A DNA stretch of 64,000 nt from positions 4,610,001-4,674,000 of the forward strand of contig WBVU01000004.1 of the NCBI GenBank assembly GCA_009192285.1, in the 5' to 3' direction. Position numbers and translations under genes: made by a program. Shown one piece after another: positions 44,719-54,238 of this stretch. This DNA comes from Morchella semilibera. Its lineage: Eukaryota > Ascomycota > Pezizomycetes > Pezizales > Morchellaceae. The notes beneath the pieces were generated by a model. That model made no database searches and was not told the DNA's origin. It saw nothing but the letters and a program-made list of their open reading frames with translations. Numbering within the stretch: position 1 is the stretch's first letter; every line of letters begins with the position of its first letter.

Positions 44719-45889
44719 AAACTCAGAGTTGGCAGTATACCGCTGGAACTCTGCAAAATATTCCGAAAAGGTACGTTGGCGCTGCCTGATCTCCCTCAAG
44801 TTGCGAGCAGCAGTGGCAGCGCGATCCGAGTCCCCAAAAGCATTATTCAAAATTTCAAAAAATTCCGCCATTGAATCAAGAGCAATTCCTTCCTCCGTAA
44901 TATAAGCAAGAAACTGATCTACGGCCGGTCCTTCCAATCGAGAAATAGAATACGCGAGTTGTTGTTCCAAAGTGGGAAAACAATTGAGATTAGTCGTGAG
45001 CTTAACCTCTAGTTGTCTCTAAAAGGTCCTAGGGTTTTTACAGTCGCCCCAGTATTTCTTCGAGTCGGGGGGTTTTTCAGACTTGGGCGGCTTAGGTAAG
45101 TCGTCATAGAGCTCTTCTAAACCTTTCTTAACTCTTTCTTGCAACTTCTTGATATTAGCTCGTAGTCCCTAGGTTTCTTTGTGGAACCTGGCACTGGCTT
45201 GCTTGGTTTTGGCATGATAGGTAGCAAAGTCGACCGCATATTGCTGGACCCCTTTATATGCCCTTTGGAGGAGGCCATAGGCTTGCTTCGACTTTTGGGT
45301 TGCAGTAGAGTCCACATCAGGGTTAGCGCCAAAGAACCCTTCGAGATCCGTATTGTGCTTTTGATAGTCAAATGCATCGGGGGCAAGAGCGGTTATGGTA
45401 ATCTGTGGTGTGAGGAACTCGTACTGTGTCAGTCGAGTAAGGATGATCTCCTCTTAGTGTGACGGAGAAATCCGATCCAAGGTAGAAGATGACAATAATG
45501 ATGCAGAAGGACCTGAGAAGTATAGCCAGCGTGACGAGGATACCGACAAAGGCAGGAACAACATTGGGCAGGAACAACCACAGGCACTGGCACCGGCAAA
45601 GGAAGAGGCAGAGGCAAAAGGGCGCAGAATAGAGAGAGTGAGAACCGGATGGACCTCAACGAGAACAATGAGAGGTGCTATGGCTTTCTTCTGAGTAGAC
45701 AAGGTTCTAAGTATAAAGAGCTATAGCTGGAGAATAAAAGTATACTCGTATGTACCGAGATAACAGGAAGACGAGACAGAGACGAAAGAATGAAAAAATC
45801 AAGGAAAACATCTATCCCCACTATTTAACACCTCTCCTCCACCAGTACAATATGACTCATACGTCAGCTCACAGAAACCCATAGAAATC

Positions 45890-46363
45890 TCTAACGGGGA
45901 GGGGTCAGGTCGGGGACGGGGCAACGTTGATTCAGAGACGGAGGCAGGGCAGGGTCAGCTCAGGATATACTAGAGGCGAAACAGGTTCAGGTTCAGGTTC
46001 AAGGACAAGGCAGAGACAGGAGAGCCGAAGTCAAAGTAATATATTGCTAACAGAAAGAAGACGTTGCCTAGAGAGGCAGAAACATAGGAAAGAACGAACA
46101 CTATATATACAACTATCCCCCACGCACCGATGACTCATACCATGGAAACCCATAGAAACTACTCCCCATCTGTACCACCCATACTATTCCCAATACCCCC
46201 AATTCTATCTGTTGCCACCCAATCATTCCTAGCGCTTACATTCCATTACCCGAACTCCTTCCTAATACATCATTCTACTTTCGACATTGACCGATACTAT
46301 CCAACAACCCTGTTCCGAAGGCGCCTTGGTGGAAGGCGGGGTGCAGGAGGCGGAGCTGTGATC
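45890..46363 (+). mobile_element. Solo LTR-B in LTR-A
   Basis: Starts TCTAACGGGGAGGGG and ends GGAGCTGTGATC (474 bp). The flanking 5 bp are AAATC and AAGTC, one mismatch. It carries ACACTATATATAC. Confidence 0.82.
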
Positions 46364-46447
46364 AAGTCTATCGCAACCATACCTCGTATTCCTCCCCACC
46401 ATTTCTTTTATTTACATTACAAATCCATCATGCCATTGAACTTCCTA

Positions 46448-47080
46448 TGTCCTGGCGTCTTGGCATTTGTTCCGATAGCCTGGTAGGCAATGCACAGTTG
46501 TGGTTGTTAGAGTAATGATAAGCGAGAGTGGGGAGTGCGAAATGGGGGTTATCGTTATTGGGTTCTGGGAGGTTCGATGGCGTGATGGATTGGTAATGTA
46601 GAATAGCGGAGATGGTGGGGAGGATTACGAAGTGTGGTAGCGACGGGTTTCTATGAGGTTCTATGAGCGAAAGTGTGCGTCATAGCGGATTAATGGAGGA
46701 GGTGTATTAAATAATGGGGATAGATGTTTTCCTTAGTTCTTTCTTTCTTTTCTCTCTGTCTCGTCTTCCTGTTATCTCGGTACATAGGGATTTACTCCTA
46801 TTTCTAAGCCATAGCTTCTCGTACCCAAGACTCGTTCCTCTGACAAGAGGAGACTCATAGTACTCCTTATCGTTCTCGTTGAGGTCCATTCGGTCCTCAC
46901 TCTCTCTGCTCTGTGCTCCTGTGCCCTTGCTCTTGCCTTTGCCTTTGCCTGTGCCTGTGCTTGTGCTTGGCTGGTGTCGCCTCTGTCTTTGTCAGTCCCC
47001 TCGTCGAGTAGACTGTGCTCCTCGAGTCCCTCTGCATCATTATTGTCATCTTCTTCTTTGCGTCGGGTCACTCCATCACA
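46448..47080 (+). mobile_element. Solo LTR-A, 633 bp, TCCTA duplication
   Basis: Begins TGTCCTGGCGTCTTGG and ends CTCCATCACA. TCCTA lies on both sides (46443-46447 and 47081-47085). Confidence 0.9.
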
Positions 47081-47226
47081 TCCTAGAACCTAATGACGAC
47101 ACCTTCTATTCAGCACACCTCCTCCTCGCTTAGCATTACTTTAACAATTACAACAGCGCTTTGACTACTGAATTCTCGGAACTAATGCCAAAATGCCGGG
47201 ACACTTACATCTATGTGTTGATTATT

Positions 47227-47362
47227 TATCAGCAAACTGAACTTATGACTGCAGTCTCCCAACTGTCTCCCGAGTCTCCTGAGAGTCTCCTAAGATTCCT
47301 GGGTTTTTTTGAGTCTCCTGAAGCTCAGGACACATCAAGAGACAAATCAAGTCTTGCTGATG
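47227..47362 (-). mobile_element. 137-bp-family MITE
   Basis: A reverse copy of about 136 bp, first base T. The flanks TT and TA do not match. It adjoins a decayed LTR-A. Confidence 0.8.
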
Positions 47363-47801
47363 TATGAGGTGTGCTTACATAGGGTTTCTATGTGTTTCTA
47401 TAAGCTGATGTGTAAGTCATACTGGACTAGTAGGGGTGGATCTTAAATAGCAGAGGTAGATGTTTTCCTTAGTACTTTTTTTTTCTTTTCTCTCCGTCTC
47501 ATCTTCCCGTTACCTCGCTAGAGAGGAATATACTACTATCTCCAAGCAATAGCTCCCATGACCTTCAAAGCTGTTCTCAGTGAACAAGGAAACTCATAGC
47601 ATCTCTCATCGTTTACGTAGAAGTTCATCCGGTTCTCCCTCTTTTTGTCTTGCGTCTCGTTCATCTCCGCCCTTGCCTTTGCCCTCACTGGTTCCTGTGC
47701 TTATGCTTGCCTGGTTTTCTCATTGCTCCCGGCTATGCCCCTCGAGTCCTTCTGTGTTACCATTATCATCTGTTACATTACATCCTAGTTACTCCATCAC
47801 A
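47363..47801 (+). mobile_element. Decayed LTR-A (3' two thirds)
   Basis: A plus-orientation piece containing GCTGATGTGTAAGTCATACTGG, TAAATAGCAG and the end AGTTACTCCATCACA. More diverged than the others. Confidence 0.7.
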
Positions 47802-48369
47802 AAAAACCAACAGGAACAAACCAGGTTTAGAAATAAAAAGTTCTTTGCATATTCACCTAGAATAATCTTGAGGGAGGTCATCCACTATGATTCATAAACT
47901 AGAAATGATGGTCAAAGAAGACATATGGGAACCAAGGCGAGTTCCTATACTCAAAGGCTCTCTGATTCTGAAATTTATCTTTTCTACAAGTTCTGATGAA
48001 TTACCCTGATGCGGAGCAGAACTGTATTCCTCTATTACCTCTGCTTTTCTCTAAGCGCTAATGGGTATTCTCGGCTTCACGGGTATAATATCCTTAGTCA
48101 AGGTCTATCTAGATCTTGGGCTAGCATATGCCTCGACAGGCACGCATTGGATAGGATTCTACTCACATAGCCTACCCAAGGATGTGATAAAGCTGTCACT
48201 CAATATAGACTCTCCCGGGCTTGGTGTCCTGGTGTCTTGGTATCGGTCCCGATGGTTCGGTAGTCGTAGTACTGATTTTGATTAATGGAGTTACACTAAG
48301 TAAGTGAAAAGGATAATGTCAATACCACAGGTGACTTGATTATAACACGAAGATTAATGGGGTAGATTT
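47802..48369. other. Intergenic with an LTR-A start fragment
   Basis: Mostly unique. TGTCCTGGTGTCTTGG at 48225 begins a short plus-orientation LTR-A fragment of about 75 bp. No gene recognised. Confidence 0.5.
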
Positions 48370-48477
48370 CATCAGCAAGACTTCATTCGTCTCCTGATGT
48401 GTCCTGACTCTCAGGAGACTCTCAGGAGACCCGGGAGACTGTTGGGAAACTCCAGTCACAAGTTGAGTTTGCTGATG
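48370..48477 (+). mobile_element. Internally deleted foldback MITE (108 bp)
   Basis: Intact ends, TT duplications (48368-48369 and 48478-48479), and loss of about 29 bp from the centre. Confidence 0.88.
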
Positions 48478-48533
48478 TTAGCGGAGCAGTATAGATGCTA
48501 TTATGCGACACAACTCCGTGTCATACGTAACTG

Positions 48534-48642
48534 CATCAGCAAGATTTTACAAGTCTCAGGAGATTACAGGGGTATCAGGAGACTCAGGAGACTGTCAGAA
48601 GACTCAGGAGACTCCAGTCACAAATGGTGATGCTTTCTGATG
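48534..48642 (+). mobile_element. Divergent foldback MITE subfamily (109 bp)
   Basis: Shares the ends CATCAGCAAGA...CTGATG and GGAGACTCCAGTCACAA but has its own internal iterations. TG duplications lie at 48532-48533 and 48643-48644. The right end has an additional GGTGATGCTT. Confidence 0.8.
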
Positions 48643-49061
48643 TGCATCGTTCTTTTTTTTGGCTATTAGATATTACTATAATCAATATCTGGATTATCGC
48701 CAACAAACCTTAACACAATCTGTTGATAAAAACTCTTTTACCTTCAAAACTGTTTTTCAACAGCGCGATTTTAGAATCAATTTAGCATGGGAACTTATAC
48801 TCGATAGGTATACACAGTTGAATCCAGACTGAACAGTTTCATTAAGTGGATTCAGTAGCCGCCAAAAATGTGACTAGCTAGGTAACAAAACCAAAAAAAA
48901 CTTCCGCCCAGATGAAAGTAGGGGTGTTGGATTCAGCACTAGGTAGCGATGCACACATCAACTATCCTTTCCCTATGAGTCATTCATTCATCAACCAAAT
49001 AACAACATGCTAATGGCCTGCTACAAAGTATAGGTAATCAAGATATGATAATTAATAATTT

Positions 49062-49198
49062 CATCAGGAAGACTTCATTTGTCTCCTGATGTCTCCTGAG
49101 CCTCAGGAGACTCAAAAAATCTCCAGGAGTCTCAGGAGACTCTCGGGAGACCCAGCAGACTATTGGGAGACTCCAGTCATAAGTTGAATTTGCTGATG
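49062..49198 (+). mobile_element. 137-bp foldback MITE
   Basis: A forward copy of 137 bp (start CATCAGGAAG). The flanks TT and AG do not match. It lies just before the Harbinger element. Confidence 0.85.
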
Positions 49199-49236
49199 AG
49201 TCACTTGCTAACTGATTCTCTAGCTGGCAGCATTCC

Positions 49237-49580
49237 ATGGGAAACAACAAAACAAAACAAAACAAAACTCTATCCAGCCTTGCTTTGACTATGGTCTATA
49301 CCTCTGTTTTCAAAACAATGGAGCAAAACAAAACGCTGAAACGAAACGAGATCGCTACCTACTTGTTTATCTACTTTTGCAAACTCGGATACATTTTTTA
49401 CCGCTGTTTCTCAGCGGAGCAAAATGAAACACCGAAACGAAACAAGGACACTACCAAACTAGACATTGTTTGCTTTAGTACACCCACTATCAACACTGAA
49501 GTTTATCAGCGGAACGAAATGAAACGCTGAAAAGAAACAAGCCTGCCACCTCCTCTCTTTCCTTCAGAAAGTATACGGTT
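49237..49580. repeat. AACGAAAC-rich imperfect repeats
   Basis: Three loosely repeated 90-110-bp units contain (G)CAAAACAAAACGCTGAAACGAAACGAG, AAATGAAACACCGAAACG and GAAATGAAACGCTGAAAAG (each a variant, not identical). They lie upstream of the Harbinger transposase and may be its subterminal region. Confidence 0.5.
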
Positions 49581-49737
49581 CATTGGTATTGTTAGGCATT
49601 GTTTTGCCCCTTTAAAATGGAGGAAAATAAGCTAGAGGCCGTTATAGCTACTGCTGTAGCCAACTTTGCAATTGTAAACTTGGTTGTTTTACTTAGAACT
49701 GTCTCAGCAGCAAAGGAGACGGATATAAAGGATCCTT

Positions 49738-50817
49738 ATGGAAAACATACCACGTTATCGTCCTCCAATTCCCTACAGTCGTTTTGAATTTGATCTTCAA
49801 GCATGGACCGATATTAGTGCCGAAGAATATTTCAGGTATGGACTTTATCCCTTGACTCCGAGTCTATCGTTACTACTTCTTTGATAGGTTTACAAGATCT
49901 GAAATACATTCAATGCTGGTGTATTTCAACCTGGAGAGTTTAAAAGGAAAATACCCAGATCGCTGTAATCCTTCTTCAGAATTAGCTTTATCCATCGTAC
50001 TATGTCGTTTATCTTCTCCATCCAGATATAAAGACAAGTTCCACCTTTTTGGTTGCTCTCGTAGTACCTGGCAGTGCAATGTTTTCAATACAGTTATTTA
50101 TTACTAATAGGAAAAATATGCGGACAATATAAAGTGGGATAACAATAGGCTTACTTTTGATCGTTTGCAAGAGTTTGCTTCAGCTATTCAAAGCACCTTT
50201 GATAGCAATAGCAGAAATAGACCTCATGGAATTTGTGGGTTTGTGGACGGAACAGTGCGATTGATATGCAGACCAAATCAAATCAGAAGAAATATTATAC
50301 AGGATATAAAAAAGCACACGCTATCAAATGGCAAGCAATTATGACACCCGATGGAATCATTTCATCTCTAATCGGATTTTACGAGGGCAAAATGAGAGAC
50401 TGGGCTGTTTTGCAATTATTGGAATTAGAAGGAATAATTCGTGATATATTTCAAGCAGCGGAAATACCTATGGAAGATTGTGTTTATCTCTATGGTGACC
50501 CAGCATATTATTTGTCGTTTGCAATCATGGGCTACAAAGCTACAGTAGCAAAAGCCTTGACTTAAGCAGGAAAAAAACATAACGCTATTATGTCTTCATA
50601 TAAAATTGCGGTAGAACATGGGTTTGCAAATGTTATCAATCTATGGGAATTTATAACTCATCGGCATAGTCTTAAAATTGGTCTGTCACCTGTAGCTTCA
50701 TATTACTCTGTCGCAGTATTATTTACAAATATTCATACATGTTTTCGTGGTAATCAACTATCTAAACAGTTTGGTATGCAACCTCCTACGTTAGATAGGT
50801 ATTTAAATGTTGTATAA
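49738..50817 (+). pseudogene. PIF/Harbinger-type transposase
   Basis: Starts MENIPRYRPPIPYSRFEFDL. A GT-AG intron near 49836-49887 restores EEYFR/FTRSEIHSMLVYFNL. The DDE_Tnp_4-type core shows GICGFVDGTVRLICRPN, then KKAHAIKWQAIMTPDGIISS, CVYLYGDPAYY (second Asp) and AVEHGFANVINLWEF (Glu). Adjacent stops near 50100 and frame changes near 50280 and 50565 break the reading, so this copy is inactive unless small introns remove them. It converges on a Myb-like gene. Confidence 0.75.
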
Positions 50818-50825
50818 TAATTAGT

Positions 50826-51702
50826 TTACTGGTTTCTTTGCTCGGTCAATTTAGTTATATGTTCCAGAATACAAATTAACATCTCTTCCTGTTTCTGACT
50901 CTTTTCCTCCAGTTTAGCTAGCTTTTCCGCAGTTCTTTCTTTCTCTGAATCTTGCAACTTAGCTGAATCTAAAGCTACAGTATTTTGACCCTGTTTTGTA
51001 AGGCTACGGATTGCATCAGCTAGTTGATTTCCCATTTCCATAACCGCTGATACCATTTTGTTTGCATCTTCATGACCTGCTTGAATTTCCCGTTCAATAT
51101 AATCCTTTTTGACCATTATTTTTGACCGTTTGGATACTGCCTGACACTGAAACAATACCAATCGTATCCTCCTCGCTATCAGAATCTAAAGTGATACTGT
51201 CAGTACTCTTTCTCTTCCTACCGATACGTTTTACTGGAAGATCATCTCTACGTTTTCCTACTTCTGCTGACTCCATATCGATCATCTCTTTCGATTTATA
51301 AGCATTTGCTTTTTTCCGCTCAATGTAATCGATTCTGGTAATCCACTGGCAAGCATCCAATGCTTGTGTAAACTCTGTATCCTTTTGAACGGATCCTGAT
51401 TCCCGTTTTTCAGCTTCGATGGTAACCTAAAATATTCAAAGTTAATATTATGTATTTGTCTTGTTTGTTTATCAGTCGAATACCTTTCTATTGGCAACCA
51501 AATGTTTGACAGTTGAAGCGGAATCTTTGAGTTCTTTTCCTATTTCACGTTCCAACAAAACTCTAATTTTTGTCCAAAAACTACCCTTTCTGCCTTCCGA
51601 ATAGTCAAGTTGGTTGACAACGCAAAGTCGAATAAGTGTAAGAAGGTCATTTTCATCTAAACGAGTTCGTTTATATGCTTCTGAGGATGGAGGTTGAGAC
51701 AT
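50826..51702 (-). pseudogene. Myb/trihelix-like second protein of the Harbinger element
   Basis: Begins MSQPPSSEAYKRTRLDENDL. SFWTKIRVLLEREIGKELKD forms a Myb/MADF-like trihelix, then a GT-AG intron (about 51427-51482) leads to a basic stretch (PVKRIGRKRKS) and a C-terminal coiled coil (AEKLAKLEEKSQKQEEMLIC). Harbinger elements classically carry a transposase and such a DNA-binding partner. The reading changes frame near 51115, so it may be broken or have another intron. Confidence 0.65.
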
Positions 51703-51949
51703 ATCCGTAATGTTGTCTGGATTTGATATATTTGGTATTAATTGTTGTGATTGTTGGATGCGAGAGTCGGTAAAAAAAAGTGTTATGAGTAGTTGATGTT
51801 TGCAAGTTTATATTTTTTCTCGGTCATCCACGACCCTTCTTGATGGTCGGTATGATCGGCTCGGAGGCTTTTGGCATTTTTCTTTCCATTACACTAAAGG
51901 GTGAACATATATTTTCTCTGGTCGGACGGTGGTGATTTTTGCAAACGAA

Positions 51950-51985
51950 GGAACCCTCTAGGCGGGTAAGTAACCGCCTAGGTAA
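51950..51985. repeat. Short hairpin CTAGGCGG..CCGCCTAG
   Basis: CTAGGCGG GTAAGTAA CCGCCTAG forms an 8-bp stem with an 8-base loop, downstream of the Harbinger pair. It may be part of the element's end. Confidence 0.6.
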
Positions 51986-52574
51986 AGAAAAAAAAACTTC
52001 GGTAAGAGTCACTAAACCTATTTTGGTGCCAAGATATATTATTTCTACCCAACTGGTCCGTGCTCGGGCCCTGCTGAATCCGCCTATTAGAACGGGATTC
52101 CAACGCTACTGTCCTGGGATAGTATCAGTTGACAATAATAAGGAAAGTCGTAGTAGAGGTAGAGTTATTCGGTATCTTTTATTTAAATTGCTAAATCTTG
52201 ATAGGTTATGTGGGAATACATACGACGCTTCCATTCAACTGCAAAGAACCTGGCGCTCACAACTTAATAAGAATTGAGAAGAGTAGACAAAAACTTTGCT
52301 ATTTTTGCCTGATAGTATCACAATCTGATACCCGTAAAGATTCAGCATCTGCGTATGGTTAGTATCAAAAAGGTAAGAGTAGTTATACAGGATTTCTAGC
52401 TTCGCATTGTCAATTGCCGCCCTGCAAAAACCATTGTTTCCGCCTGTTCCATAATCTATCTGACAACTTTTAAGGTATTTATTTATTGTCTCCAAGCCGT
52501 TCTACATCATAGTAAATTTTATAATATAGCTAACGGGTTACAGGCATCAAAAACAGTTACCACATATTTAATTT
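51986..52574. other. Unassigned region
   Basis: Frames at 51939-52277 (plus) and 52235-52495 (minus) are open but carry no domain I recognise. They may be leftovers of an element. Confidence 0.3.
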
Positions 52575-52960
52575 TTCTGGCGGGTGAATTCTGACCGTAG
52601 CGTTGAATTCTATATATGATTTTACCCCTATATAGATATCTATAGCTTTATTCCACTGTGTTGTTGATATTGAACGATTGGCATTTGGTTTTTTTCTGCT
52701 GAAATTGCAAAGTTATAGCTTCAAAAGTGGTCATAAAATTTTGAATATTGCTGGCGGGTCAAATCCAACTAGAAATTTAGATTCTACACATATTTTTTCC
52801 CCTATGCAGATATCTATCACTTTGTTATACCACAATGTTGACCTTGAAGGATAGTCATTTGGTTTTTTTCCCCGCTGAAATTGTTAATTATTGGTTTCAA
52901 AAATGATGATAAAATCTTGAATATAGAATTTGACTAGAAATTTAGAATCTACACCCTTTT
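52575..52960. repeat. Tandem repeat, unit about 175 bp, 2.2 copies
   Basis: Segments starting near 52575, 52748 and 52921 share GGCGGGT.AA, AGAAATTTAGA.TCTACAC, CCCCTAT..AGATATCTAT and CATTTGGTTTTTTTC blocks. The copies are diverged, so the duplication is old. Non-coding. Confidence 0.75.
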
Positions 52961-53072
52961 TCATATCTATACATAGTATACTTTCCATATTCAACACTGT
53001 TGTGTTGCTGTTCGATGTAACTTTTGTCCTCTCCGTCCTCCTATCAATGATGGAGCGCCCGGTTGCTACAAC

Positions 53073-53098
53073 CACCCTAACCCTACACCCTAACCCTA
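53073..53098. promoter_or_regulatory. Telomere-like CCCTAA repeat in promoter
   Basis: CACCCTAACCCTA occurs twice in tandem, about 200 bp upstream of the ATG at 53300. Such motifs (telo-boxes, Tbf1-type TTAGGG sites) are known in promoters of translation genes in yeasts and plants. A role here is inference. Confidence 0.55.
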
Positions 53099-53299
53099 TG
53101 CAACTCTATTTGGCTTAAGAACATAGGAAGGGATAGGTACAAGCGAGTTGGGCGCGTGACTGCAAACAGACCTTAAGCCTAGCAACCCGGCAGCAATCTC
53201 TTAGTTTAACGTGGTCTCTGGGTGCGGCCGGGTGAGGTCCGTTGGTGAGTGAGAATCTGACTCTATCATAGTTTCTTCTATCCAAAACTGTCAGGCATC

Positions 53300-54238
53300 A
53301 TGGGCTCAATCAGCAAAGGCCTCCGGCCGTTCTCCACCACTAAGAATTTCACTATATTTCATAGCCTCACTCCTGTAGTAGTGGTCGACCCTAACGTTGT
53401 TTCGAATACATTCCATCCTCTTAACCGCAGAGTCCTTGAACGGATCAGGGCCGTAAAAACGAATGACCCCAAGTTGATTATCACCACTCTGGCAACGAAG
53501 AAGAATGTCTCAAAAAATTCCGTCGTTCGCAACAAGGCTGTTCGCAGAGTTCGAGAGGCAGTATATGAGAACTTGAGGGTTAAAGGATATGGAAGGGATG
53601 GAGTGTTGCTGAAGACTTCTGAAAAACACCAAGGAAACGGCAGGGAACGATTGGTGGGAACACTGTCTTTTTCGGTCACAATGGATAGTGTCATCACTCC
53701 GTGGGATGACTTGAAGGGGGATGTCGAGGCTGTTATCGACAAATTTATCGCAATCAGTCAAGAGGTAAAGGGCACTCAAGCCAAAAATACTTCTCGTAGT
53801 CGATCTGGGTTGGGGCGTGGATTTACTACGGGGAGAAGGCGATTCGAATCATCGGCGGAAGAAGCCTGGACTAGTCCGAGTTATGGCAGATCCCTAGGCC
53901 GCGATAAAAGCGAGAAAAGGACAATTGTAGAGGGGCGGTACCCGCCGGGCCGGTATGCTACTACAATAGCGATTGGGCCAGGCTTGCAACAAAAAGTGTG
54001 TTCTGGGGCAGGTGGGGCCTGGGGGCGATCAGAAGACCAGAGGCAAGAACGACCACAGGAGTGTCCTCCCGCAGGGAGCTCCAGCGGCAAATGGGGGGTG
54101 GAGGGTGGAGGTTGGCCAGCGTTAGATGTAAGATCACAAAGGTCAAAACAGAGACCCCTAAATGGAAACCAGGGTCGAAATGGGGGTAGGAAAGGGATAA
54201 TAGAGGGCGATGCCCCCAGAAGGGCACCTAGAGGATAA
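53300..54238 (+). CDS. RnpA-like protein, probably mitochondrial
   Basis: An uninterrupted frame of 312 aa. The start (MGSISKGLRPFSTTKNFTIF) resembles a mitochondrial targeting peptide. Residues about 38-150 read HPLNRRVLERIRAVKTNDPK, then KKNVSKNSVVRNKAVRRVRE and LVGTLSFSVTMDSVITPW. The NSVVRNKAVRRVRE run closely matches the RNR signature of the bacterial RNase P protein subunit (AVVRNRxKRxxRE). From about residue 165 the protein is Gly/Arg/Ser-rich, and that tail may be mis-called or lie beyond an unrecognised intron. A CCCTAA repeat lies in the promoter. Function in mitochondrial RNA processing or translation is inference from the motif. Confidence 0.65.
   Translation: MGSISKGLRPFSTTKNFTIFHSLTPVVVVDPNVVSNTFHPLNRRVLERIRAVKTNDPKLIITTLATKKNVSKNSVVRNKAVRRVREAVYENLRVKGYGRDGVLLKTSEKHQGNGRERLVGTLSFSVTMDSVITPWDDLKGDVEAVIDKFIAISQEVKGTQAKNTSRSRSGLGRGFTTGRRRFESSAEEAWTSPSYGRSLGRDKSEKRTIVEGRYPPGRYATTIAIGPGLQQKVCSGAGGAWGRSEDQRQERPQECPPAGSSSGKWGVEGGGWPALDVRSQRSKQRPLNGNQGRNGGRKGIIEGDAPRRAPRG

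Larger units (their letters stand above)
43277..45457 (-). mobile_element. Ty3/gypsy fossil 3, gag region
   Basis: Minus-strand gag-like sequence collinear with fossil 1 gag (for example FGDSDRAATAARNLREIRQ and RYTANSEFLKRASG near 44700-44870). It is interrupted by a solo LTR-A (43492-44123) and by a 403-bp element (44316-44718). Pol is missing: the left side ends at LTR-C. The right side joins the LTR-A at 45458. Broken and old. Confidence 0.8.
45458..47203 (-). mobile_element. LTR-A of gypsy fossil 3 with nested LTR-B and LTR-A
   Basis: Starts TGTGACGGAGAAATCC next to gag and ends AATGCCGGGACA. Interrupted by LTR-B (45890-46363) and an opposite-orientation LTR-A (46448-47080). Confidence 0.82.

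Noticed and set aside
50233-52277. Extra frames around the Harbinger pair (51939-52277, 52235-52495)
   Set aside because: No recognisable domain and no clear relation to the two element genes. Left as unassigned.
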